From Barnesiella propionica (lineage in GTDB: Bacteria > Bacteroidota > Bacteroidia > Bacteroidales > Barnesiellaceae), in NCBI RefSeq assembly GCF_025567045.1, contig NZ_JAOQJK010000002.1, positions 372,001 to 436,000 on the forward strand: a stretch of 64,000 nt of DNA. The letters run 5' to 3'. The notes under the pieces are model-generated. The model was given only the letters and a program-made list of their open reading frames with translations. It searched no databases and was not told the DNA's origin. The translations under genes were made by a program, and so were the position numbers. Shown here in pieces: positions 8,632 to 18,437 of the stretch (position 1 is the first letter of the stretch; each line of letters starts with the position of its first letter).

Positions 8632-9966
8632 TTATTTTTTCGTTCGGTTTCTGATAATAGTGCTAACTTTACATTTCCCTATACGTATATAGTCCAGCAA
8701 CGGACGGTGGGAAGGGCATGAAAAGCTACAGCAACCGCATTCTATACAATCGGTAATATGTTCCGATTCTGCTTTATCCCAAAGATCGGATTCGGAGCAT
8801 GTCATAAGCAAATACGGGGATAATCCCATAGGACAGGCCATTACGCATTTGCCACAACGAATGCATGGCGACATCTTTTGCCTTTGTGATTCCAGAGACG
8901 GCATGATTAGAATTCCGGATGTTCCTTTCGTTGTGGGTATATCTACAGAAACGGCTGCTTTTCCCATCATAGGTCCGCCCAGTATTATTTTTCCGCTATC
9001 GTCGGGTAATCCTCCGGCGGCATCTATCAGCTTCGAAACAGGAGTTCCAATCCTGAATGATATATTTGCCGGAGTCTTCACAGATTTTCCCGTTACAGTA
9101 GCTATTCTTTCAAACAAGGGCTTATTTTTTTGAACCGCTTCGTATACGGCAAAAACACTAGCGACATTCTGTACAACTGTTCCGGTGGATATGGGTAATG
9201 CTCCACTGGCAACTTGTTTTCCTGTAATAGCTTCGATCAGCTGTTTTTCAGACCCCTGGGGATATCGGACTTTCAAAGGGCATATTTCTATTCCGGGATA
9301 TTCTTTAGAGAGCTCCGAGAGTAATTTAATAGCATCGGGTTTGTTATTTTCGATTCCTATTGCGGCTTTTTGCACTCTTATGGCTTTCATTAAGATAGAT
9401 ACTCCTACAAGTATTTCTTGTGGCTTGGCCAGCATTAAAGCATGATCGTTGGTTAAATACGGTTCACATTCTACAGCATTGATAATGAGTATATAAGGAT
9501 TCATTCCAGGAGGAGGTGTTAATTTGACCTGTGTGGGAAATGTTGCGCCTCCCATACCGACAATACCGTTTTCACCTATGCGGGTTATGATTTCTTCTGG
9601 TGAAAGTTTACATTCCTTAATTAAAGTTTCACTCCGGTCAATCTTATCTTCCCAGATATCATCTTCCACATCAACAATAACGGCTTGCTTTTTAAATCCT
9701 GAACCGTCGGATATTTCTTGTATGGCCGATATAGTACCTGATACGGATGAGTGAATATTTGCCGACACGAAACCGTTTGCTTTGGCTATAAGAGTTCCTA
9801 CTTTTACTTTATCGCCTTTATTTACTATACATTGCGCAGGAGCACCTATATGTTGAGATAATAAAATTACTGCTTGTTTAGGTACTCCTAAGGAAATTAT
9901 CGGTTTTCCGGCTGTTAGTTTTGATTCTGGCGGATGAATTCCACCTATCCGAAAATGTTTTAACAT
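8632..9966 (-). CDS. rnfC: Rnf electron transport complex subunit C (NADH-site subunit)
   Basis: This 444-residue peripheral subunit binds FMN and NAD(H) through a Complex-I 51-kDa-like domain; a glycine-rich GENGIVGMGGATFPT segment is visible near residue 130. Two [4Fe-4S] sites follow at CIRCGKCVMACP and CIECGCCSFSCP near residues 368-420. A lipoyl-like barrel lies at the N-terminus. The compact C-terminus, without the long Ala-rich repeats of enterobacterial RnfC, is normal for Bacteroidetes. It sits 18 nt after rnfB. In the forward direction it reduces NAD+ with electrons from ferredoxin. Confidence 0.94.
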   Translation of the reverse strand: MLKHFRIGGIHPPESKLTAGKPIISLGVPKQAVILLSQHIGAPAQCIVNKGDKVKVGTLIAKANGFVSANIHSSVSGTISAIQEISDGSGFKKQAVIVDVEDDIWEDKIDRSETLIKECKLSPEEIITRIGENGIVGMGGATFPTQVKLTPPPGMNPYILIINAVECEPYLTNDHALMLAKPQEILVGVSILMKAIRVQKAAIGIENNKPDAIKLLSELSKEYPGIEICPLKVRYPQGSEKQLIEAITGKQVASGALPISTGTVVQNVASVFAVYEAVQKNKPLFERIATVTGKSVKTPANISFRIGTPVSKLIDAAGGLPDDSGKIILGGPMMGKAAVSVDIPTTKGTSGILIMPSLESQRQKMSPCIRCGKCVMACPMGLSPYLLMTCSESDLWDKAESEHITDCIECGCCSFSCPSHRPLLDYIRIGKCKVSTIIRNRTKK

Positions 9967-9984
9967 ATAATTTAAGAATTATCA

Positions 9985-10839
9985 TTACTCGGTTTCGACC
10001 GGTCTTTTTTCAATATTCTTTTTTTCAGGAAAATGCACGGTTTGTATAGCTCCCGTAGGACAAACTTCTTCACATTTTCTACATAACTTGCACAGATCAT
10101 CGTTAATGTAAGCCAGGTTATTTTCAACGGATATGGCATTAAAGTTACATACTTTCATACATTTTCCACATCCGATGCAGGCGGCTATACATGCTTTCCG
10201 TGCTGTTCCTCCTTTGTCTTGACTGATACAATTCACATATACGCGACGTGATTTCGGTCCTTTCTTTCTCAATTCTATAATGTCTCTGGGGCAACTTCGG
10301 ACACAAGCTCCACAAGCTCCGCATATTTCTTCATCGATTTCCGGCAAACCCGTTGTCTTGTTCATGGTTATGGCTCCGAAATCACAAGCTTTCACACAAT
10401 CTCCCTCTCCCAAGCAACCGAAACGGCATCCGGTATCTCCCGTATATAATGACGCTTTCACCGCACAACTGGACGCACCATCATAGATATTGATAACGGG
10501 ACGATTGGAACAAGTCCCGTTACAGCGGACGACAGCTATTTTAGGATTCGACAAGATAGCCTCTTTACCCAATATTCCGGCAATTTTTATCATAATGTCT
10601 TTCCCGCCGACAGGACAGGAGAGACCTTCCAGGGAACCTGCCTGAGCACAACGTTCTGCAAAGTTGCGACAACCGGCACTGCCGCATCCGCCACAATTGG
10701 CTCCCGGAAGTACTCCTTCAACTTCGTCGATACGGGGATCTTCGGCTACTTTAAACTTTTGTGCTACAAAATATAGAATGACTGCGCTGACAGCTCCGAT
10801 GGCTCCTAATGAAACGATAGTGACGATAATCAGATTCAT
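9985..10839 (-). CDS. rnfB: Rnf electron transport complex subunit B (polyferredoxin)
   Basis: This 284-residue protein begins with one membrane anchor (residues 1-27), followed by the Fe-S motif ANCGGCGSAGC...C near residues 48-67. Further on are a CNGTCSNR region, two closely spaced cysteine-rich segments with an additional ferredoxin-like site, and C-terminal CIGCGKCMKVC and CKLCRKCEEVCP motifs. RnfB is the entry point for electrons from reduced ferredoxin at the cytoplasmic face. It is the second gene of the operon, 29 nt after rseC. The number of clusters should be at least five by motif count. Confidence 0.94.
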   Translation of the reverse strand: MNLIIVTIVSLGAIGAVSAVILYFVAQKFKVAEDPRIDEVEGVLPGANCGGCGSAGCRNFAERCAQAGSLEGLSCPVGGKDIMIKIAGILGKEAILSNPKIAVVRCNGTCSNRPVINIYDGASSCAVKASLYTGDTGCRFGCLGEGDCVKACDFGAITMNKTTGLPEIDEEICGACGACVRSCPRDIIELRKKGPKSRRVYVNCISQDKGGTARKACIAACIGCGKCMKVCNFNAISVENNLAYINDDLCKLCRKCEEVCPTGAIQTVHFPEKKNIEKRPVETE

Positions 10840-10868
10840 ATTGCAGATATACCTTTAAAATTATGATA

Positions 10869-11282
10869 TTAGGAACGTTTTTTCAATGTAAAAACAAATT
10901 GTTTTTTCAGTTTATCTTTTATGAGGTAAAGTACTCCATAATAAAGTAGTAATGCTATTAAAGAAAACATTCCCGAAACAAGCTCGTTATGTGAAATATA
11001 ATATGATACGGATAGAACAATGATAAGGCATAGAAACGGATAAAGTATTGCTATATTCAATGCTTTATAGGCCATGGAAAGTTCTCCTTCTATCCATACG
11101 GTGTCGCCTATATTTAGGTTTTCTGTAACGGGTATATTTATGATTTTTTCTTTCTTTTCCGAGACAGAACAATAATTAGCCGCATGACAACCGGAACAAG
11201 CGGAAGCTTGTATGATACTTATTCTTGCAATGTTCTGTGATACACTTTTTACAATTCCTTGATGTTCTATCTTACACTTCAT
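10869..11282 (-). CDS. RseC/MucC family protein (SoxR-reducing system component)
   Basis: This 137-residue membrane protein has a cytoplasmic cysteine cluster at Cys29, Cys32 and Cys38 (ACSGCHAANYC), followed by two transmembrane helices at about residues 70-120. RseC proteins accompany Rnf/Rsx complexes, where they are thought to help redox signalling or assembly. I chose the ATG at 11282 rather than 11306 because a -7 box ends only 4 nt from the latter, and because family members begin close to KIEHQGIV. It is the first gene of the rnf operon. Confidence 0.85.
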   Translation of the reverse strand: MKCKIEHQGIVKSVSQNIARISIIQASACSGCHAANYCSVSEKKEKIINIPVTENLNIGDTVWIEGELSMAYKALNIAILYPFLCLIIVLSVSYYISHNELVSGMFSLIALLLYYGVLYLIKDKLKKQFVFTLKKRS

Positions 11283-11309
11283 GACCGACTCGAAGTAACA
11301 AATCATTTA

Positions 11310-11317
11310 CAAAGGTA
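11310..11317 (-). promoter_or_regulatory. -7 element of the rseC-rnf operon
   Basis: The minus strand reads TACCTTTG, 28 nt upstream of the chosen rseC start. It helps decide that start. No clear -33 element is seen. Confidence 0.45.
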
Positions 11318-11395
11318 GCGAATAATATTATATATTGTAATATATTTTCTTTTTAAATTATTGCATAGTGACAGATAGTTAAGCATGGAAATGTC

Positions 11396-12214
11396 CTACC
11401 GGAAATATTTATCCATCAGTTTGGAAAAATCATTGCTTCGTTTGATTTCTTCCAGCCAAAGATTCATACTATCGAGCAATACAGGACTGTCTTTTCTTAA
11501 AGCCCAGGATTGGAATTGAGTAAAACTTATGTCGGTCTGATAGTCTATTTGCGGATATTCTCTGCTCATGGCGGCAGCTATGCTTTCATCACATACCGCA
11601 AAATCTATTTCTCCTGTAGCAATCATCATAATAAGTTGTTCCGAGCCATAGGTATGTTCTTCTTGTATATATATCGTATCTCCTATTTCGTGAGCCAGAT
11701 TGTTAATTCTCAATCTGGCGGGAGAGTTGCTTACGATGTACAGAGTTTTTTTTGCCAGATCAAGTTGGTTTCTTATAGGTGTTTTTCCGTTATTATATTC
11801 TTTTTTACGTTGAACAAGCACCTGCTTGTTCAGCAGTAGAGGTTCTGTAAAAGAATATTTTTCTCTGTTTTCTGTAGTTATAGGCAACTGCCGGGCTACG
11901 ATATCATATGTGTTGTGTTCAAGTCCGTTCAGGCTTTTGCTTAAACTTACTTCCGGATATATTTCCACTTCCCAACCGCTCCTTTTGCTTATGAGCTTTG
12001 CCAGTTCATAATCGAATCCGATGACCGTATCGTCTGATATATAATAGGTGAGAGGAGTAAAGTCGGTTACGACACGAAGTATTTTTTCAATATTTATTTC
12101 TTTATAATCACGCTGTATCGGATTGCTTAGGGAACAATTCTTTAAGCTGATCATCAATAAAATAACCGATATTAGTAATATAAAATAAATTAATATACGT
12201 TTGCTGACCATCAT
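11396..12214 (-). CDS. Periplasmic substrate-binding protein (SBP family 3-like), membrane-anchored
   Basis: This 272-residue protein has an N-terminal hydrophobic segment (residues 6-24) and a cysteine near residue 28 that could be lipidated, although the lipobox is poor. The body is a type-II periplasmic binding fold: LRVVTDFTPLTYY, GFDYELAKLISKRSGWEVE, YDIVARQLPITTENREKYSFTEPLL. This matches the amino-acid-binding domain of MltF and glutamine-binding proteins. The lytic transglycosylase domain of MltF is absent. No ABC permease lies nearby. It is 11 nt downstream of the putative porin, so the pair is probably co-transcribed. Ligand unknown. Confidence 0.75.
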   Translation of the reverse strand: MMVSKRILIYFILLISVILLMISLKNCSLSNPIQRDYKEINIEKILRVVTDFTPLTYYISDDTVIGFDYELAKLISKRSGWEVEIYPEVSLSKSLNGLEHNTYDIVARQLPITTENREKYSFTEPLLLNKQVLVQRKKEYNNGKTPIRNQLDLAKKTLYIVSNSPARLRINNLAHEIGDTIYIQEEHTYGSEQLIMMIATGEIDFAVCDESIAAAMSREYPQIDYQTDISFTQFQSWALRKDSPVLLDSMNLWLEEIKRSNDFSKLMDKYFR

Positions 12215-12225
12215 ATTGACTCATT

Positions 12226-14181
12226 TTAATTGGCAAAATCAATAGATAATCCCAATTGGAATATACTTGGGTTAAGAGGGTAGTGAGGCATAGAGAAGTA
12301 ATTATTGCCTCCGAATATTCCTTTATTGGCGTGAGAAAACAAAACGTAAAAACGGGTTTTCTGGAGTTTCATGTTCACATAAGCATTCATAAACGGATAA
12401 TTCCCCACTTCAATTTCATCTTGGTTGTGGAAAACCAGAGTGGCCGGTTGAAATGTTTCGCTTTTGTATTTAGTATAATACCTGCAATCGACCCCCAACT
12501 GTACATGTAAAACTTTAGCTATGCGAAATAGCAAATACATATTGCTATAGACACTTAATTCCGGCAATGGAATAACGGAACTTTTGGATGATTTCTGATA
12601 AGTTATTTCATTATCCAGATTGAAAATACCGAATTTAAAGTCCTGCTTGAGTGTCGCATTGAATACTTGTATGATAGATGATTCCTGACGGGGTAGGGCA
12701 TCCTTGTCGAAATAGACATAGTTTTGCAGGTTCTCTACTCCGATATTCAGGTGGGTACGCCAGCGTTCTATGTGAAATTCGCCGCCAACGCGAAACCGGC
12801 GTATTTTCCCGAAATCATTATCCCAAATGAAATGATTGGATGTATAGTGTTTATAGAAATAAGGAACTTCGGTATTTCTGAAAAATCCGTAAGCCCGGAT
12901 TTGTACCGTATCTTTGAAAAGAGGGAAACGGCTGCGAATATTTCCGGTTATATCTATATCACCGATTGCAGAGCCTAATAAACCGAACTTAGCGTTTACA
13001 TTATATGTCAATATCTTACCCTGGCGTTTGGATATTTCTCCTCCCAACCATAATAAGTTGTCGGTATGATGGGGGGGATTCGAGAATTCGGGCAGAGGAT
13101 CGCATCCGTCGGGAACCACACCCGGAGTTAAAGTGTCACCTATTTGTGTAAATCTTCTTATTTCGTAAGTAGCATATGCGGCCAAACCCATTTTTGCCCA
13201 TTTGTTAAATCCTTCTAATAGCGAAATTCCAAATGTATTTCTCAAAGACCACCATGAATTTATTTCGTTTGTACCTTGATTGGACAAATATGTATTGGCA
13301 AAATATGTCGTATCGTTCGTTATTGAATTGTTAACGAAACGGTGTTTGTTTTCATTATATTCTATTGTATGGATAAAACTGGTGACAGGAATAAATGTTT
13401 CGATAATGCTGGTATCTTTTTTAGTCTCTTTATAATATCCAAGATTATAACGTTGTGTGGCATAATATTCTTGTCCACGTATCCGGCTGTATGCATCGGT
13501 CAAATTTACCGGTATTGTTTTAGTGTCGATTTTTGTTTGTCCTCCCTGTAATTCTTCAGGGCGTAATATATAGTCGTCGTTAGTGATTCCCCCGTTTACC
13601 TGATTGACAAAATTGTATACATTAACGAACGCTTGTAGCTGGTATTTATCGCTTATATAACTGCCGAACAAACGATAAGAAAAATCTTTGCTTGCCTGTT
13701 GCTGGTAATGTCCTCGGGAAAGGATATAATCTACTCCTCCTCCGAACTCCAATTGTTTGGTTGCATTTCCTGAAAAGACAGCTTTAAGGTGGTCTATGGC
13801 ATTTTTCTTGGAGCCTCCGCTCCCATAAGAAAGCAATGTCATAGGTATACGGCTGTTATAAAATGTCCAATTGGATGCCGTATTTATCCATTGAGAGTAT
13901 GGATCTTTGAAAAAAAATTCCGAAGTAACAGGGCGTTCAAAGAATATTTTAGATTGGCCGGCTCCTCCGAGATTTCCAGTCGTACTATATGCTACCGACC
14001 GGGCATTGGGAATATCGGTCTGGTAATAATTGAGCATTAATGTATCCATGGGAGCCGGAACAATATTGCCCAGCGGTTGTGTAATATGCCATGCATAAGG
14101 TCCGGGGACACTTTTCTCCTTCTCTGCCTTTAATATCAGAAAAGAACAGATGGTCCATATGATAATAACGACTTTTTTCAT
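12226..14181 (-). CDS. Putative outer-membrane porin (Porin_10 type)
   Basis: This 651-residue protein begins with a signal peptide (residues 1-19) and contains many amphipathic beta strands with aromatic girdles up to the C-terminus, which ends in LGLSIDFAN. It resembles the Bacteroidetes putative porin family PF14121; this is recognised by overall character and the N-terminal YQTDIPNARSVAYS segment, a frequent feature near the start of the barrel. It should lie in the outer membrane. The partner substrate-binding protein follows after 11 nt. A TATCTTTG box ends only 7 nt before the start codon, so the mRNA may be nearly leaderless or the real start may be internal. Confidence 0.75.
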   Translation of the reverse strand: MKKVVIIIWTICSFLILKAEKEKSVPGPYAWHITQPLGNIVPAPMDTLMLNYYQTDIPNARSVAYSTTGNLGGAGQSKIFFERPVTSEFFFKDPYSQWINTASNWTFYNSRIPMTLLSYGSGGSKKNAIDHLKAVFSGNATKQLEFGGGVDYILSRGHYQQQASKDFSYRLFGSYISDKYQLQAFVNVYNFVNQVNGGITNDDYILRPEELQGGQTKIDTKTIPVNLTDAYSRIRGQEYYATQRYNLGYYKETKKDTSIIETFIPVTSFIHTIEYNENKHRFVNNSITNDTTYFANTYLSNQGTNEINSWWSLRNTFGISLLEGFNKWAKMGLAAYATYEIRRFTQIGDTLTPGVVPDGCDPLPEFSNPPHHTDNLLWLGGEISKRQGKILTYNVNAKFGLLGSAIGDIDITGNIRSRFPLFKDTVQIRAYGFFRNTEVPYFYKHYTSNHFIWDNDFGKIRRFRVGGEFHIERWRTHLNIGVENLQNYVYFDKDALPRQESSIIQVFNATLKQDFKFGIFNLDNEITYQKSSKSSVIPLPELSVYSNMYLLFRIAKVLHVQLGVDCRYYTKYKSETFQPATLVFHNQDEIEVGNYPFMNAYVNMKLQKTRFYVLFSHANKGIFGGNNYFSMPHYPLNPSIFQLGLSIDFAN

Positions 14182-14188
14182 GCGACTG

Positions 14189-14196
14189 CAAAGATA
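14189..14196 (-). promoter_or_regulatory. -7 element very close to the porin start
   Basis: The minus strand reads TATCTTTG with only 7 nt between box and ATG. Other boxes in this window sit 21-51 nt upstream. No -33 element is clear. Confidence 0.35.
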
Positions 14197-14284
14197 TAAC
14201 TAAATAACCGAAATGAAAGGATGATGGATTCCTTTATTCTTGGTTAAAATCTATTTTATCTTTTTAGTAAAAAGATATATCCGG

Positions 14285-14851
14285 TTATTTGATTACTATT
14301 TCGCAATTATCCAGGCTGCATATTACAGCCAGGGATTCTACATGTATGTTTTTTTTCCTGAGTAATTCGCTTCCTTTCTGAAATTCTTTTTCAATGATGA
14401 ATCCCATTCCGCTAAGATGTGCACCGGCCTGATGTATAAGTTCTATCATTCCCAGGGCGGCATTACCGTTGGCGAGAAAATCGTCGATGCAGAGAATATA
14501 ATCCTGAGGCGTGAGATAATCGCTGCTTATGGATATAGGATATTCCCGGTCTTTTGTAAAAGAATGTACGGTAGTGGTAAGCGCATTTATCATAGTTTTA
14601 GGCTCTTTTTTCTTTGCGAATACAACCGGAAGTTTCATAATATAACCGACCATAATAGCCGGGGCTATTCCACTTGCTTCAATAGTCATTATTTTATTGA
14701 TCCGCTCGTGAGAGAATCTTTTGGCAAATTCTTTGGCAATGGCTTCCATCAGTAACGGATCCATTTGGTGGTTTATAAAACTGTCTACTTTTAAAATTCC
14801 TCCTTCAAAACATTTGCCGTCTTCCAGGATACGACGTTTTAATAACTCCAT
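14285..14851 (-). CDS. xpt: Xanthine phosphoribosyltransferase
   Basis: This 188-residue cytoplasmic type I phosphoribosyltransferase salvages xanthine to XMP. The PRPP-binding motif is [17 protein letters not shown] near residues 123-139, and the N-terminal hood begins MELLKRRI and contains FINHQMDP, both characteristic of Xpt. Length is standard. It starts 5 nt after the acyl-CoA ligase and is probably in the same transcript, which is an unusual pairing. No purine riboswitch is seen upstream. A weak AT-rich hairpin (14258-14276) beyond its stop may end transcription. Confidence 0.93.
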   Translation of the reverse strand: MELLKRRILEDGKCFEGGILKVDSFINHQMDPLLMEAIAKEFAKRFSHERINKIMTIEASGIAPAIMVGYIMKLPVVFAKKKEPKTMINALTTTVHSFTKDREYPISISSDYLTPQDYILCIDDFLANGNAALGMIELIHQAGAHLSGMGFIIEKEFQKGSELLRKKNIHVESLAVICSLDNCEIVIK

Positions 14852-14856
14852 AATAA

Positions 14857-16509
14857 TTAGTTGTGCTGGTATAAATATCGTTTAATGCTGCGTTTAGGGG
14901 TTTTCTCAAATTCTTCAAAATATACTTTTACCCGGCTTATCTGACTGTACGCCGGAAGTTCTTTATTCAGAGCCTGCCGGTTTTCATCCATCAGCTTTTC
15001 TATTTGTTCGGTAGAAATACCTGATTTACAAGCGTTCTCAATATCAGGATATATCAATGCCACCAGTTTACCGTCTTTTTCAACGATCAGAGATTCGTTT
15101 ACATAGGGCATATTATTAAGTTTATCCTCAATCTCTTCAGGATAGATGTTTTGCCCGGATGGTCCCAGTATCATGTTTTTATTCCTGCCTTTCAGGTGTA
15201 TAAATCCTTTGGAATCAACCGTACAAAGATCCCCGGTATTCATCCAACCGTCCCGGAATATTGCTTTTGTAGCTTCGTCATTTCGATAGTATCCAGTCAT
15301 CGTATTGTCTCCTTTTACCCATAATTCTCCTACTATGTTCTCCGGATCGGGTGAATCTACTTTCATTTCCATGCGTTCTACGATTCGCCCGCATGCACCC
15401 GGGGGATTTTCGGTCCAAGGAGCGTACGAAATTAGCGGACCACATTCTGTCATACCGTATCCTATTGTAAAAGGAAATTCGATTTTTTTCAAAAAGGCTT
15501 CCACTTCTTTGTTTAATCCGGCGCCGCCGATTATCATTTCCTGAAGATTGCCACCGAAAGTCTCGAACAATTTATTTTTTATTTTCAACAATAGTTGCGT
15601 ATCAATAATGGGGACTTTAAGCAGTACGCGCATAAGCGGTTTTTCCAACAAAGGAAATACTTTCGATTTTATTATCTTTTCAATAATAAGCGGTACTGTG
15701 ATAATTAACTTAGGTTTAACTTCGGAAAATGCATCCATAATGATTTTAGGAGACGGTACACGTGTAAGAAAATGGAGGTGACATCCTTTCACAAATGGGT
15801 GTATGGTTTCGATTACCATTCCATACATATGTGCCATCGGCAACATACAAACAATATTATCTCCCGCTTGAAGAAAATCGAGGTTTTCTATGCAAAACTT
15901 GACATTGGACCAAAGACTGCGGTAGGAGAGCATAACACCCTTGGAAAAACCTGTAGAGCCCGATGTATAATTAATAATGGCTAGTTGGTCTGGTTTGTCT
16001 TTGTAATAAGATACATTGTCCGGCGTAAAACGGCTGGGATATTTTTTTCCGAATAATTCATTCAATCGGTTCCTTGTCTCTATAAGTTTTTTATTCTTCG
16101 ACGCGAGGACTGAAAAATCATTGATCAATATAATTCCGTTCAAATTTTTCATGTGAACTTCGTTCAGGTTTTCCCAAACAGCGTCACCAACGAAAAGAAA
16201 TTTTGCATCCGAATGATTGACGATATGGTGTATGTTGTCTGCTTTAAATTCATGCAGTATAGGAACCGGAACAGCTCCGTATGTGAGTGTTGCAAAGAAA
16301 GCTACAGCCCAGTGGGACGAGTTCTTTCCGCAAATCGCAATCTTATCTCCCGTTTTAATACCTGCACTTTCGAGCAAAAGATGGATTTTTTCTATCTTTC
16401 GGGCAACGTCTTTAAATTGATATGAAACTCCATTAAAATCGGACAAAGCAACTCTTTCCCAATTTTTTTTAATGGATTCTTCTATATATGCGTTCAGACT
16501 GTTAGACAT
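14857..16509 (-). CDS. AMP-dependent acyl-CoA synthetase (fatty acid-CoA ligase)
   Basis: This 550-residue ANL-superfamily enzyme has the P-loop [13 protein letters not shown] near residue 180, the GYGMTECGP motif near 352, and the hinge/ATP region [23 protein letters not shown] near 428-450. The C-terminal lysine region [11 protein letters not shown] contains the expected adenylation lysine. It activates a carboxylic acid, most likely a medium- or long-chain fatty acid, as acyl-AMP and then acyl-CoA. Chain length cannot be read off. It is the first gene of a two-gene unit with xpt and has a well-formed promoter upstream. Confidence 0.88.
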   Translation of the reverse strand: MSNSLNAYIEESIKKNWERVALSDFNGVSYQFKDVARKIEKIHLLLESAGIKTGDKIAICGKNSSHWAVAFFATLTYGAVPVPILHEFKADNIHHIVNHSDAKFLFVGDAVWENLNEVHMKNLNGIILINDFSVLASKNKKLIETRNRLNELFGKKYPSRFTPDNVSYYKDKPDQLAIINYTSGSTGFSKGVMLSYRSLWSNVKFCIENLDFLQAGDNIVCMLPMAHMYGMVIETIHPFVKGCHLHFLTRVPSPKIIMDAFSEVKPKLIITVPLIIEKIIKSKVFPLLEKPLMRVLLKVPIIDTQLLLKIKNKLFETFGGNLQEMIIGGAGLNKEVEAFLKKIEFPFTIGYGMTECGPLISYAPWTENPPGACGRIVERMEMKVDSPDPENIVGELWVKGDNTMTGYYRNDEATKAIFRDGWMNTGDLCTVDSKGFIHLKGRNKNMILGPSGQNIYPEEIEDKLNNMPYVNESLIVEKDGKLVALIYPDIENACKSGISTEQIEKLMDENRQALNKELPAYSQISRVKVYFEEFEKTPKRSIKRYLYQHN

Positions 16510-16544
16510 AACTATATATTCTTGATTGTTACTAATAAGAATAA

Positions 16545-16574
16545 CAAAGTTAGATATATTTTGATAAAAAACAA
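16545..16574 (-). promoter_or_regulatory. Promoter of the acyl-CoA ligase-xpt unit
   Basis: The minus strand reads TTG (16574-16572), 19 nt, then TAACTTTG (16552-16545). It fits both Bacteroidetes elements and lies 35 nt from the start codon. Confidence 0.65.
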
Positions 16575-16628
16575 TCTGTTTTTATTTTACGATGAGTTTC
16601 ACCGGTTACTTAGTTTCCCGTGATTTTT

Positions 16629-18419
16629 TTAATAAGACAATTGACTATCCTGATTGCGTTTTAATGTAAATAAGAAATTCAGTCCGCCATTAGCGCCGTT
16701 TTTTACCATTATTTCACCTTTATGAAAAAGAACGGCATTTTTTACGATAGCCAAGCCTAATCCTGTTCCTCCTAATTTACGTGAGCGCCCTTTATCCACT
16801 CTATAAAAACGTTCGAATAAACGATTTAAATGTTCCTGGGAAACACCTGTTCCGGTATCGGAAAATGACAGGTAGTAATATTCATCGTCCTTATAATAGC
16901 ACTCCACTAAGACCTGGCTGCCATCGCCGGCATATGAAATAGCGTTATCGGTCAGATTACGAAATATAGAATATAGCAAAGAATAATTACCGCATATATT
17001 TGTTTCTTCAGGAATGCGTGATATAGCAGTCATATGATGTTCGGCCAATTGTGTTGCCGATTCATTGAATATATCGTCGACCAGTTTATCAAGAGATACT
17101 ACTGCACAGTCGAACAGATCATTAGATTCATCCAGACGGTTAAGCATAGAAATGTCTCTCAACAACCCGGCCAAACGTATTGTCTGAGCATAACATCTTT
17201 GCATAAATAAGGATCGTTTTTCTTCTGATAAAAAAGGATTGGATAATATTGTTTCCATATATCCTTGAATGCTGCTTACCGGTGTTTTTAATTCGTGGGC
17301 GATATTTTGTGTAAGTTGTTTTTTTAATTGTGTTTCTTTTTCTTGGAAAGTAATGTCATTTATAGCTATTTCAAACGTATGGTCTTGGAAAATAATACAT
17401 TCGACCTGGAAGGTCTTTCCATTTTTGGTGAGGAATATAGAGTCTGCAATAAACTCTTCGCCAATATGGCGGGCATTGCGGCGTTTGTTAACAAATTCAT
17501 GTATTTTGTAAAACTCTTTTTCTTCGAAAAAACTTTCTACATTTTTTATGGTAGTATCTGTAATGAGATTGAGATATTGTACAAATAAATTATTAGCCAC
17601 TATTACTTTTTTGTCTGCAGAAAATATGGCCAGTCCTTCTTTGGAGAATTGTAAATGTTTAAATAGTTTTTCTTTTTCTATGGACAGTTCTTCTTTTGTA
17701 GTACGTAGATTATTGTATATGCGTATAAGATTGCGAGTCACGTCCCCTATATCGCTTTTGTCTGGCTGTATTCCCGTATCCAACTGGAAACCTTGTTCTG
17801 CCTGTTTAGAAAAATGTTTTAAAATGGAAACGGAATTGCCTAATTTATGACAAAAGTAAAATAGGATTAGAATCGTTATAACAGATGATATAATCAGAAA
17901 ATAGAAAAATCCGATGTCTACGTTTAATATCGAATCAATATGTATGTCAAAAGGTAGAGAACTCCTTATTATTAAATAGTTATCGTATGATTTTGCAGAA
18001 TAAAAGAATGATTGATTTAATGAACTTGACCGGCGAAGAGCGTATCCCGAACCTTTTTCTATAGCTTGTATAATTTCAGGACGAGATAAATGTGATTCTT
18101 TATTAGATAATTCGCTTTCATGATTATCCATTAGAATTTCTCCCGTTTTAGCGGATAAAATGGTAACTCTTAATTTTTTATCCGTGATGTAATGAACAAT
18201 AGAATCGAGGCTTTTTTGGGAAAAAGTTATTGTATCGTTGTATATTCTTTTATGAATTAAATCATTATATTCTTGTAATGTCGAGTTCAATAATTCTTTT
18301 CTATGTTCTTTCTCCATACTGTATTGAAATATGAGTATGGCCGTTACAAATAGTAAAAAGAGAGCTGCTATCGTTATGAACAACTCTCTGTGAAAAGGCA
18401 TTTTTTTAAATATATTCAT
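16629..18419 (-). CDS. Two-component sensor histidine kinase (PhoR-like)
   Basis: This 596-residue inner-membrane kinase has transmembrane helices at about 13-32 and 169-190 with a periplasmic sensor between them. A HAMP-like linker and a PAS-like domain (about 255-355) follow. The phosphorylated histidine is His375 in QNIAHELKTP, followed by the N box FRNLTDNAISYA, the G1 box DTGTGV and the G2 box GTGLGLAIVK. It lies 18 nt downstream of its response regulator. The architecture matches PhoR/WalK-type kinases; the signal is not knowable from the sequence alone. Confidence 0.92.
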   Translation of the reverse strand: MNIFKKMPFHRELFITIAALFLLFVTAILIFQYSMEKEHRKELLNSTLQEYNDLIHKRIYNDTITFSQKSLDSIVHYITDKKLRVTILSAKTGEILMDNHESELSNKESHLSRPEIIQAIEKGSGYALRRSSSLNQSFFYSAKSYDNYLIIRSSLPFDIHIDSILNVDIGFFYFLIISSVITILILFYFCHKLGNSVSILKHFSKQAEQGFQLDTGIQPDKSDIGDVTRNLIRIYNNLRTTKEELSIEKEKLFKHLQFSKEGLAIFSADKKVIVANNLFVQYLNLITDTTIKNVESFFEEKEFYKIHEFVNKRRNARHIGEEFIADSIFLTKNGKTFQVECIIFQDHTFEIAINDITFQEKETQLKKQLTQNIAHELKTPVSSIQGYMETILSNPFLSEEKRSLFMQRCYAQTIRLAGLLRDISMLNRLDESNDLFDCAVVSLDKLVDDIFNESATQLAEHHMTAISRIPEETNICGNYSLLYSIFRNLTDNAISYAGDGSQVLVECYYKDDEYYYLSFSDTGTGVSQEHLNRLFERFYRVDKGRSRKLGGTGLGLAIVKNAVLFHKGEIMVKNGANGGLNFLFTLKRNQDSQLSY

Positions 18420-18437
18420 TCTTTATTGAAAAACGAT

